Positions 1 through 10,851 of a stretch of 64,000 nt of DNA are shown in pieces; position 1 is the stretch's first letter, and every line of letters begins with the position of its first letter. The notes below the pieces were generated by a model that saw only the letters and a program-made list of their open reading frames with translations, was not told the origin of the DNA and did not search any database. Source of the DNA: Eleginops maclovinus (Eukaryota; Chordata; Actinopteri; Perciformes; Eleginopidae); the NCBI RefSeq assembly GCF_036324505.1, contig NC_086365.1, positions 4,646,655-4,710,654 of the forward strand. The letters run 5' to 3'. A program made the translations under genes and the position numbers.

Positions 1-109
1 TAATTCAAAGAACAACAATTATGTATGTCTTTTATTTCCTGTCTGGTAGAAACTTCCAGGTGAAAACCTTTTATTTGGATTATTTTCAAATAAATTCAGT
101 AAAAATAAA

Positions 110-181
110 CTATATACATATATATACATATACATATATACATATACATATATATATGTATATATATGTATATGTATATAC
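110..181. repeat. AT-rich (TA/TACA)n simple repeat
   Basis: About 70 bases made almost only of TATA, CATA and TGTA steps. The left half is CATATA-rich and the right half TGTATA-rich, so the tract is partly self-complementary and could extrude a cruciform. Probably a decayed microsatellite. Confidence 0.85.
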
Positions 182-553
182 ACTTGAAATGAAAAGGCAT
201 TATCTATTGCTAATACTATAGATTCATGCTACTGTCGTAACAGTGCATGAATCATCTATACTCACCTTTAATTTGAACAATTACAAATCAAGCGTGTTCT
301 CCTGATACCTCTGCAGAAATGCAATGTATCTAAAAGCAGCTCAGTGGTTAAGTAGTAGGTGTAATTAACTGCCTTATGTATAACTACACACAATATACTT
401 TGATTCATTGAAATAGTTGCACGTGTTCTGACATACAGTATTGATAACACAAATTAACCTGTGTTCGAACAGAGGGCTTTGAGTGCTCTGTGTAGGACGC
501 TAAAACACTAGGAGGAAGAAGACAAAGTGGAAGCACAAAGGAGGCCATCCCTG

Positions 554-564
554 ACACACACACA

Positions 565-606
<42 letters not shown>
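554..606. repeat. (CA)n microsatellite
   Basis: A CA dinucleotide array of about 50 bases with one AA interruption near the left end. It generates spurious open frames of polyCys/Val (minus strand). Confidence 0.95.
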
Positions 607-610
<4 letters not shown>

Positions 611-2244
611 CCTGTTCTCCTCTGCTGTCTCCTCCTTTTGCACCTTGTTGGGAAAACCCCTCCATTGAAGTGACAGCACACACCAGAGGGCGTGAGCCTC
701 GTCGCCAGAGCACGCCGCCCGCCTCTGTCCCCGGGCCTCGCAGTACTTCCGGTACACTGGCAAACCAAGCGTACACAATGCCAGTACAGGACGCACTCAC
801 ACATGCATGCATTCACGTTGTAAAAGCATATCGTTCAATGACATGGCAGCACAAGGACACCCTCTCTCTTCGCCCTACGGCTCGGGCACACATGTACTGT
901 GCCATATGTACATACACGCATGCCTCTCTCACTGCAGCTCACCACACATTCTCTTTCGAGTACCTTACACTCCCCACATATCTGTCTTAAAGTACGGAGC
1001 CAACACTTGTTTCTCTTTAGCGTGCCATCGCTTCAAGCTTGCATATGCTTGCCAATTGAGTAAGCCACCCAAGGGATACAGCATTATCAAGTGGCATGCT
1101 GGTCCTCCTCGGTGCCTGCTGTGGTTTGCAAGTTTTCTGTTGTACATCCTACTGCTCTGAGGGTGCCCGCTGCCCAGGAACACATCAAACCCCGTCAAAA
1201 GAAAATGCAGAAAAAACACCCTTCTTCTCCCCCTTGAGGGATCTGTGCGAGTTCTTGTAGTGCTGTGCCAGCTTCATGCCATGCTAATGCCCTGCAACTG
1301 TGGAGATGGCACTTGCCGCGGCAGGTGGCAGTTCGGGACATCACAGGCCTTCCAGTGAGCCTGTTAGTTGGAAGTCTGCATGTTGAAATGTAGCGTGCCG
1401 ACATGGTACGATTATATAACAGGTTCTACACACCACTTGTCAGCACAAACGCTCTGATTCACACTGTTTGTATGTAATACCCCGCCAAAAAGTGCAACCT
1501 GAGCACAACAACATTTTAGTTGAAGTTGTTATTTGGGTTTGTTTTTTAATCCGTTAAATTGTGAAATCTGTACATCTTTCCAAATGCAATACCTAACGTA
1601 GCTGGCAAATGGCAATAATAAAACCTCCAGAGCTGGAAACAAAACTGCAACTTTCTCCACTTTTTCCTATCTGAGCTTTAATGCCTGGGCAGTACAGAGT
1701 AGAAATACCCTCCATGTGTGTACTGTTAAGCTTCCATTAGCTAGCCATGTATTTGACAGTAAATCAGATTGGTTGTTTTCATCTTGTCGTGGGGGCTTCC
1801 TTGTAGTTTCAGCATGTGCTAATGCCACATGGTATGCTGTCGAAATCTACAAGAGCTATTACTGACACTGGTAACAGCCTCCAACTAGGTGATGATGTGA
1901 ATTAATCATTCATCATTTCGTTATTTCCTTGACACTTTTATCCAAATCAAATCAGTTTGGAATATAGATGGATCAAGAAGGTTTTCCCATTTCTTATTAG
2001 TCCTGGGTGTCTGCAAGAATCTTGTTTTTATCTCCTCCTTCAATTTGTGGTTAACATAGCAACAGGCTCTGTTGCCATGTGTGTTGACAGGCATGTCCAA
2101 GCGGTGGCTATTACATATTTACATAGAGAGCCCATCCACCAGCATCTCTGTTTCCCAGGTAACACCAGGTGATTCTCCAAGGCAACCTCCACCCACAAAT
2201 CAACAGAGCAGCATTCTTCTGTTCTTCTGCTGAATTACATCCAT

Positions 2245-2251
2245 CACACAG

Positions 2252-2283
<32 letters not shown>

Positions 2284-2292
2284 ACACACACA

Positions 2293-2366
<74 letters not shown>
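2245..2366. repeat. Long interrupted (CA)n microsatellite
   Basis: About 120 bases of CA units with scattered GACA interruptions in the left third and an uninterrupted right part. It is the longest dinucleotide array in the window and is likely polymorphic in length. Confidence 0.95.
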
Positions 2367-2368
<2 letters not shown>

Positions 2369-5300
2369 GAGCATTGAATTAAGTTAATCATTCAAATATA
2401 TTTCCAAGAGGATGCAGTACTCTGGTTCTCATATCTCAATTTCTTAGCAAATCGCTGAGATGACACACAAACAGAAACTTGGTTTGATAGTTATTTTGTA
2501 CAAATATCTGTCAAAACTGAAAAAAAACTGCAATTCTGTCAAATTCAGAGCGGGGGTAGATGCCTTGCAGCGATGTCAAAGCTGACGAAATAAATATCAT
2601 CAAAAAGGAATAATAAGTGACGATGTCTTGCAATAAGTTGTCTAATGACGATGATATGCTCTGCAGGACAGTTACACAAGCAGTGATATTTGAAAAATAA
2701 AAATAATGTGTGGCTTTTTCTAGCTTATCCATCACCAAGACAACTGTGTGTGTCCTTTTTCTTTTCTATGGAGACTCAAGTTCACATTCAATTTGTTTAT
2801 TTATGACTTCATGTGGATTTAATTTGATATGAAAAAATGAGTTTGGCTTTAGTTTGACCGTCTGAAAAGGGCCGGTTCTAACGGGGACACTGAGCTTAAT
2901 TTTAAGAGGTAAATAACATATGTAATGGTATTACTAAATTCAAAGTTCGTAGTGTATAAGGACAGAGGGTCATGCCTTCTTTTCCAGAAGGGAATCACTC
3001 TGATCTATTGCCTGCCCTGCTGTGCTCGGCAGATTAGATTATTGGTGTTCTTTTCCTTAAATAGCCATTTAACAGCAAAGGTAGGGCTAACTCTTTCTGG
3101 TAGAAAGTGTCAACCAAGTGTTCCGCCTCTGACTTAATCAAGCAGCTCTGCTAGGCGTGGTTTTGGGTGTAATAACACACAAGTAAATGTTTGATACAAA
3201 TTCAGCAGAGAAGATTTTTTTTTTATAGTATTGCAAGTGTCAAAGACAGACCAAATCCTCCTGCTAGGGACTAAAGCAGAGTTTTTACCCATTGGCAACT
3301 TTGGTGAAGTATTTGGATTACACTTTATTAGCTGACTGGCAACCTGCAAGGCAATTCATTTGCACAAGTTTACCAAAGTGTGACTGACTTGCATGTGTTA
3401 ACCTCCGCACACGTTGCTAACGGCGTCTGGCTAAAGTTTTGACACAGAACGTGCTCTTGTGAAATCTGTTGCCGCATTACGTGCCATACATATTTTACCT
3501 CTGCTCGGTTGCACCTGTAACTGCAAACTTATTATGGTGTCACAGTGTACTGCTATAGTTTGAGGTTTACTTGAATCTCTGAAACAAGAACAACATTTAA
3601 ACCACAAGAACAAAATCTCAGCTGGCATTAAGATGCTTTTCATTTTTAACTCAGAAGGAAGGAAACTAGCAAGCAGGGAAGAGAACATCATGAAAAGGGT
3701 ATACAATTGACAATGGAAAGTCTTTTCATTTCCATTCTCTAGCTGCAGATAATCTCCTTTAGAAATCATTATTTATGTTGTTACAAAACTGACATTTAAG
3801 CAATGCACCAATATGCACAGACACAGCTTGCCCCCTTTCAATTCTCCAAATACTGTTGGCATTTGTTTGTGAGGGTAGAACATTTCCTGCCCTCGGTCTA
3901 GCCTTAGCTTTGACAGGATTGGATCTAGTGCTGAGTCTCCTAATACCCCTGCTGTGCAGTCCGAGGTAATGGGACAAGAGAGATGAGCAGAGGTGCTGTC
4001 TGCTCGCCTTTCAGCGTTTATCAGAGTTTATCAAGAGAGAAAATTAGGAGTGCAAACACACATTACACTTAAATTAGATCAGCGTCTCCACTTCTAAGCC
4101 ATGTCTGCCCAGAGTGCAAATTAGGTTTACCTTAATACCAACAGCACGCAAAAGGCCATTTTGTTCTTTTCCATTGTAACAACATCGTCAACAGGTTTGC
4201 ATTTGGAATCGATTACTGGGAAGGTTTTTGAAAAAAGAGCCTGTTTTCCCCACCAAGCACTAAGCATTACAACCTTCATGCCTTAGAGTATCCTTGGATC
4301 CTTGCCTCTTGATTTCTGACATTAAAACTGTCCCCTTGCCATTTGTTATGCATATATTAGCCTTTACATGATTGATTGAATTAATTCATTATTTTGCTGT
4401 TTTTAATCTACTGCAAAAAAACCGTGCCTTTAGGTGGGGGCTGAATAGGAATTACCCGGCGGAGCAAAGCTAATTAACAAGCATTAGCATATGCAAATGA
4501 AGACGTTATCTTGTGTACAAAATGTTGCTTATGGTAAACAGTAGCTAATCACTTTAACGAGTTTAGCTGTTTAAATGCTGGTAATTGCATATTGTTTCAA
4601 CAGATGGGCATGATTCACTGAGAATCAAGGTAAGGGCTGGATTGCAAGATATTCCTCCTTTGTGTCCACTTTCTGTTTTAACCTTGGCTGCTGCACTTGG
4701 AGCTGCAGCTCCTTGAAACACATGAAAAGACTGAAAAGGGAATAAAAGATGTTCTCTGCCTTTAGCATTAGATGTTGGGTTTAGCTGTTAAAGTTGTGTC
4801 ATGGAAGTGAGATTACTTTTATGATACTGCACCTCACAGTGACGCACACTGCAAACCTTGTGAAAGCTTTCTGTCATGAAGTAAGAAAATCAGACAAATC
4901 ACAGGGATTAGCAAGGCCAAATGTGTTAATACCAAATTCCAGGTTCAAGACGCATCCTAATACTCAGACCAAATCACACAAATGGTATTTGTAAAGAAAC
5001 TTACATGGTTTAGACCAAAGTCTCAACAATCCACCTTCTTTCATTTCTGTGATTGCAACTGAAGTGTGACTAAACCGTCCCTTGAAAGTTTTCCAGGAAA
5101 TCTTACAAGATACTTTCGACACGGCAGGAAAATATGATTTGAATTGTGTCAGATTAATCGCAAAACCACTTAGAAGGGGCAGTGAAAAACTCAATGCCTG
5201 TAAGAAGCAATATCTTTCTAATAAATGATGAAATTAATGAGAAAACGTATGAGGAGATAAACTTAACGTTTGTTTGAAAGTCATCACTTTCTAACTCACA

Positions 5301-5730
5301 GCCACCTCTATTTGCACTGTTGGCCAGAAAACATTGTAAATATCCTGTTATTTATTCAGACCTCTGTCTGAATGACGAAAGGCCATCACTTTAACACAAT
5401 CTGAAGACAAATCCAGCGATAGAATGCATCTCACGTCTCAAAAAAGTGGACGTGTTGTGATGCAACAAACAGAAACAGAATATGTTCTAGTTTGGCAGAT
5501 GTTGAGAAAAAATGTGAGCACTGCTGTGTCCTGAGACATTCTATGTGATTTCAAGAAATGACTCGCAAAGAAAGAAGTCATAGCTTATCAGTTGAGGGTT
5601 TTGTAGTGAAGAGGACCCTGTGGGAGAAAGGTCTGTCCCTAGAGGTTAGAGCTCCAGTGAATGACAGTGGACAGAAAAACAGCAGCCCTCAGGCAAGCTT
5701 TCCAGTGTGGGGATGGCCATGGTTTCATGT
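2367..5730. other. Unique non-coding stretch without a gene
   Basis: No credible exon or RNA gene. Contents are AT-rich unique DNA, a T9 tract near 3217, and a motif-rich block at 4440-4590 listed separately. The minus-strand frames at 3134-3977 and 4964-5194 show no domain or codon pattern I recognise. Confidence 0.55.
4440..4590. promoter_or_regulatory. Candidate enhancer-like block with POU octamer and homeodomain motifs
   Basis: Seen directly: TAATTA at 4471-4476, a TTAGCATATGC stretch leading into a perfect octamer ATGCAAAT at 4491-4498, and a further TAATTGCAT near 4580. Octamers are the classic POU-domain binding site and TAATTA the core site of many homeodomain proteins. Such dense mixtures are typical of vertebrate developmental conserved non-coding elements. 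Conservation itself cannot be judged here, so this is inference from motif content. Confidence 0.35.

Positions 5731-5732
<2 letters not shown>

Positions 5733-5762
<30 letters not shown>
5733..5762. repeat. (CA)n microsatellite
   Basis: Fifteen uninterrupted CA units after a short GCG. Overlapping open frames at 5558-5855 are artefacts. Confidence 0.95.
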
Positions 5763-5765
<3 letters not shown>

Positions 5766-7075
5766 GTACCACGACCACAGGGTGATCTAGAGATACACCT
5801 TCTCTCTCTGTTGTGCGCGTGCTCACACGGTCACACAGTTTCTCAGGCTGTGTAGAACACAAAAGAAAGAAAAGGTAGTCAGACAGGAAGAAAAAACGCT
5901 TGTGTGTCTCTCTGAGTCACCCTGCGGACCCGTTACAGAAAAGATACAATCATTTCATCATGTCACAGCGAACACCTACCTTATCTATTGCTGTAGGGAA
6001 CAGGGTCTGAGTCAACCCAACTAAAAAAGACCATTTTGCTCTCTTAACACACTCATTTGATGATACAGAACCTCCATGGAAATAATTCAGCCCTCTGTGG
6101 GGGCTGAACTTTAACACTAATTGTGAGAAGGTAGCTCATACTTTTGGTGGAGTGGAAAGTAATTATGGTGTGCACGTTTCATTTATGCTCCTGTAGAACA
6201 ACACAGCTGGCAGGATTTCAGTTCACGGTGCTGTCTGTGTTTCAATTTGTCGAGACTGAGCGCTTGCTGGCTCCCTTTTAGTTTACTGCTAAAACATCAT
6301 TGGAGGGAACAATGGTTTCACCATGCACAGAAAGAAAGAGATGTAATTATATTCAAATTGAGTTGCTTTATATGAAGGGAGTACATTTAACACTAATTGT
6401 TTTTAGGATATAAAACAGAGTATGCTAGGCAGGGCAAATTAAAATTCAATTCTAATACTATTTTAGTTGATAAGCTAACCAGTAAGCTTTTATATACATC
6501 CTTAACACCAGGAGCCTGGTCAATAACACACTGTGTCCATTAAAGAGTAATGCCACTAAAATAGATGAATCTAGTCGATGGACAGACATTGTACTTTAAA
6601 TGTCCATTAATCATGCCAAATATGCTCTTCAAATTTGAGAATTTTCCGATTTTCTTTGACACACATGCAAGTTGGGTAAACATATTTTTGCTCAGATGAT
6701 TAGATAAATCATGGAATTTAAAGCCCACCCCGATTTCCCACCCCTTGGTTGAGTAGGGGTGGGAAGTATTACGCATTTACTTCCTCCTGATCCTTTTCAG
6801 GCACTGTAACATTATTTTTGTTAAATATATAAATGTGGTTGGATATATAAATATTGTTTGACAATTTATAAAAATAATTAAGAAAACGTTTCTACCAATA
6901 CGGTATTCTGTTCAACATTTTTTCTTTTAGTTCTTTTAGTTTTTGTCTGTTCGGATTAAAGATGGAAATGAAAAAATGAAATGACAATGACGCCGCTGTG
7001 GGCGCCGGAGAATTATGATCACTGTTTATTGAAATTTTAAAGACTATGATTAATTCTGGAAATAATTTGGAGACA

Positions 7076-7102
7076 AACTAACAATTAAAATAATTGTTAG
7101 TT
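7076..7102. repeat. Perfect 12-bp inverted repeat with 3-base loop
   Basis: The left arm AACTAACAATTA is the exact reverse complement of the right arm TAATTGTTAGTT, separated by AAA. Each arm carries a TAATTG homeodomain-type core. No transposon target duplication is evident around it. Confidence 0.85.
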
Positions 7103-8249
7103 GCGGTACAGGAATGTAACATGCTGAAGGCGGAAAGATTTTTGGGTAAAAACAACGAACGGCGTAGGCTATCTATGAAACTCCTATATAAACTTATAAT
7201 ATCATGAACCCTTTAATAACTCAGCATCCAAAGAAGTTATATTTATCTGAGCATACATCTCCTAAAGTGTGACCTCGAGTGGAACAGTGAGTCCAGTTGG
7301 TCTCTAGTTAAAGTATCATAAAACTAGATGGACCTCCAAGTCAGCAGATGCCCCAAAACAGAGGTTTGCTTTCACAACTGTTGCCCAAAATGTCCAAACT
7401 GTAGCACATACACTGTTCCATGCCACGGATCTCACTCATTGGGAAAAGAAAAAACAATAAGAAGTCAAATAACAATATCTAACCATGTGCTTTCAGACAT
7501 TTCTTTAAAATGAATACAACCATTTCTGGAACAAATATGGCTGGTGCTCCTATGTAGTTTAAATGCACTATATCTTCCAATGTAACATGTCACAAGCTTG
7601 ATGTCAAACACCCATATTCAACCTTAACAATGTTGGCACGAAAAAAGGTCACAGGACTGGACACACTTAAAATGTATATCAACGGGTAGTAAAAAAAATC
7701 CCAACAGGTCAACAGCTAATCATTTGTATTGGTATGATCACTATACACATCACAACATTATGTACAAGCATGGTTTATCTTTGAGTGTGTTAAGAGTCCA
7801 ATTTGCTGCAGCCAAATTCTGAAACACATGCGCAAATGGCTTAATGTGATTGTAAGTTAAAGGTCCAGGTAACGCATCTATCGATGAATGGCATTGCTCC
7901 ATGTCGCAGCAGTCTGCTGCTGCTTAATTGGTCAATTGGATGCTTGTTTTGTCTAATTATACATAAAAACGCTCTCTGATTCGAAACATTAAGCTTAACA
8001 CCTGCTTGATGTGATTCCCACTCAAGGTGAAGGTCAGTGCAGGTGTGTGGGCAGTTCATTTTCCAGCGCCAGGCTTCTCTGGACACTTCTCGGCCACACA
8101 TGGACATGGAGTAACTAGCCGTATCAGATACTTCCTATGTCTCCAATGTTCAGTGTTCCAGTCTGTAAATAACCTGCTCCTGCGACAAATCCATCCTGTG
8201 TGATGATAGGCCTCCCTATATTCCTTCAATCTACACTTCTTCTACTTCT

Positions 8250-8540
8250 TAACACTCCCGACTGCTATTCCCCTCACTTTTCTCTCTCGGCAGCGTCTCT
8301 GAGGGATGGAGAGTCATTAGCAGGTAATGAATGCAGGGGATGTTTGATTTCAGGTCTGTAGGGCAAACCAAATGGGGAATTGAGAGTGGACATTTTCCCT
8401 CACAGCTCCCTGTCCGTGCTTTGGGAGAGACTTGGGAATTTTGGTTATTTTGACCCCACCTCCTAATTGGCTCCCCTCGGAGACTGGCTATAGTCAGAGC
8501 AAAAATGTGTTCAATTTGCTGCGGCCAGTTCATTTCACAT
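8250..8540. promoter_or_regulatory. Candidate regulatory block
   Basis: This block is compositionally distinct from its AT-rich surroundings. It contains TCATTAGCAGGTAATGA, GGGGAATTGAGAG and CCTAATTGGC, which are homeodomain and CCAAT-like cores. A minus-strand open frame covers it (8249-8533) but reads as random sequence. The regulatory role is inference only. Confidence 0.25.
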
Positions 8541-8836
8541 AGTCACATATACTATGTATAATGGATGTGCATCTCTCTCTCTCTCCCTCTTTGCAGCGGA
8601 GGAGGCAGCTCTGATTTTCACCCTGTTGTGTTCGAGCAGGAGGGGAGAGAAAAAACCCGGCTTCGTGATTGGATGACATGCTGGGTGATACATTGTTGAA
8701 CTGCTTTGACCGCTGTGCTGCGAAAGTTACCATCAAGAACCTCTCACTGCTGAAATATACATCAGGATCTCATCCAGTTAAATATAGATGTAGTGCACAG
8801 TATGCAAGCTGAGTGAGGACTGTATGGTTCACTTTG

Positions 8837-8854
8837 AGTGTGTGTGTGTGTGTG
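8837..8854. repeat. Short (GT)n followed by a G run
   Basis: Nine GT units running into GGGGGG. Confidence 0.85.
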
Positions 8855-10003
8855 GGGGGTGACACTGATTGCTGCCATGTTCACCACAGTATCATTCTAC
8901 CCTGTTGGGGAATGCCTGACATGTACTGCTTTGTTTACCAGGCTTGAAAAGAGGTTGTCTCTATTTTTATACTTTTCAAGAATCTGTCTCTTTCAAGATG
9001 CACGAGAGGGCCAGCCAGTCGCCAATATATCTTTCATCTATTCTTTTGTTCTTTTATGGTTCAAAATCAAAGCTATTTTTACAGGACAGTGGGTAGTCTA
9101 ACCTTCTCCACTATGCTCTCTTTACTGAGATGGTGGAGAAGATGAGAGGGAAAAAGAAAAGAGCAGAACCAGACACAGGAGAGAAAGTAATGATGGGATT
9201 TTATCCTGTGCCAGAGGAGTGTGTTGTACAGAGGATGGGTAGAGATTAATAGGATATTGGACACATTTTATTATTTGGAGGGCAAGATAGCGCTTCGAAC
9301 TTATTTTTAACGGTAGAACCACCAAACACATGGTGAGTCATAGCATGCACTAGCCCTCCATCATGCGTTATCTCTAAAATGGATAGAAAATGGTCAGATT
9401 CCTGTTTGAGATTACACTGCAAGTTCCCTGTGTGCTAGCATAAAAATAAATATACCGGGGGATGCCAGCTCAATGCCCAAGTGAGTTCCACAATAAAAGG
9501 TGTAGTGATGAGCAGTGCTCGGATCTGCAAGGGGATATAAATGGTGTTTCTAATGCTGCAAGGCTGACTGTGACTTGTGCATGCAGTGAGATAGTATGCC
9601 AGGAGGCCAAGGAAATCTCATTCCACCATATTTTCTGGCTGGCTCGGGCCAACCTCAGATGAATGATAAATGAGCTGCTGAAGCCGAGGTCTTGTGTGCA
9701 ATCCTCACCCATATCATAACTGTCAGTGTAGTTACAGGATTGCTGTGATTGAAAAGAGGAAAGAACAATAAAACTCCCAGCAGTTATTTCCCCCCTTGTT
9801 CAAAGAGCAGCTGTCTACGGCTAATGTCGGAGAACTGTCCATTTCCTCCACTATCAACGAAGGGACGTGTAATCTTAGTGATAAGAAGAATAGTGATTGC
9901 AAAATTCAGCACCAGCTTCATCAACATACCCTTTAACACATAAGGATGATGTATGTCATCTCTCTGCGCTGCTACAAACTGTTCAGTCTAGGAAACAGCA
10001 TTC

Positions 10004-10017
10004 ATTGCCATGGTAAC
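10004..10017. promoter_or_regulatory. RFX X-box-like site
   Basis: ATTGCCATGGTAAC matches the palindromic X-box pattern (GTNRCC, 0-3 bases, RGYAAC) with one mismatch at the first base. RFX factors bind such sites, often in ciliary and neural genes. A motif match alone does not show occupancy. Confidence 0.35.
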
Positions 10018-10486
10018 CGAGGAAATCTAAAACTTTTCGCTGTTGTTTCAGATTAGTCACTGTCAGAAAGACGCTGAGACATGACCCCACCAGCCAGTGC
10101 TGTGTACCAGTGTTAGTAGCTTTATAGTTTGTGTTTGTGTTTGGTATTTCCCTTTGATCATTAAACTTATTTGATTTATTATAAATGGCACTGTGAAACT
10201 AAGAAGAATAGTTCTGCCTTGAGCTACAAGGTCTTGGTAATTTCAGATGGAAAATAAAGGCATACATCATCAAAATGTGCTGCCATACAGATTCAGCCTT
10301 TGTGCTCTTCAATTCTCTCTTATTGCGCAAAAATCTCAATTCCATCTCAAGGACAGTCCTCTCGCATTCCAATTGTTCATCCGCAGCAGCGGCAATAGGG
10401 GATGTGAGCGTTAAATGACCCTGAACTTGATGGATACTGTTTTTTGTGAGGTTCCCTCAGGGCTAAGTAGCCATTTGACACATGTC

Positions 10487-10500
10487 GTTGCCATGGTAAA
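10487..10500. promoter_or_regulatory. RFX X-box-like site
   Basis: GTTGCCATGGTAAA is a 13 of 14 match to the symmetric X-box GTTGCCATGGTAAC. It lies about 480 bp from the similar site at 10004. Confidence 0.4.
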
Positions 10501-10790
10501 CGAAAGCTTCACCGGAAAGGCGGGAAAGTCTGTTAAAGGTTAAGTTGTCAGCGATTGGCTGTATGGATGCTGAACAAGGAAGGGAGGTAGCAGCTCAGGG
10601 CTTCTTATTGGGCGGAGGAAACAGCGTGTGCCTGGTTGGTTGAGCAGTGTGTCTGTGGATCCTGGACACACACTGGACATGTTCTCATCTGCTGCTCCTA
10701 ATTAGCTGTTCGCCTGAGAGGGCAGTGTGCTGCCCGCCAACCCCATTAGCCCAGCAAACTGTCCCCATGAATCCCTGTTTCACAAACAAT

Positions 10791-10794
<4 letters not shown>

Positions 10795-10850
<56 letters not shown>
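10795..10850. repeat. (CA)n microsatellite
   Basis: Twenty-eight uninterrupted CA units. Confidence 0.97.

Positions 10851-10851
<1 letters not shown>

Larger units (their letters stand above)
1..2240. other. Unique non-coding stretch without a gene
   Basis: No coding frame is credible. It holds an AT-rich TA/CA tract (110-181), a short strong hairpin (221-253), a (CA)n array (554-606), a locally GC-richer part around 620-780, and a near-palindrome with two E-boxes at 1310-1327. The open frames at 405-816 come from the CA array. I see nothing else. Confidence 0.6.
5763..10790. other. Unique non-coding stretch without a gene
   Basis: No coding frame or RNA gene is supported. It contains a perfect 12-bp-stem hairpin (7076-7102), a short (GT)n at 8837-8854, motif-rich blocks at 7860-8110 and 8250-8540, and two RFX X-box-like sites (10004-10017, 10487-10500). 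The remainder is featureless AT-rich unique DNA. Confidence 0.55.

Noticed and set aside
338..475. A tRNA-SINE-like A box (GCTCAGTGGTTAAG-like) and a GTTCGAAC word further right
   Set aside because: The two are about 120 bases apart, too far for an internal promoter, and no cloverleaf can be formed.
405..816. Three overlapping minus-strand open frames of 98-135 codons
   Set aside because: They run through the (CA)n array, giving poly Cys-Val, and have no domain outside it.
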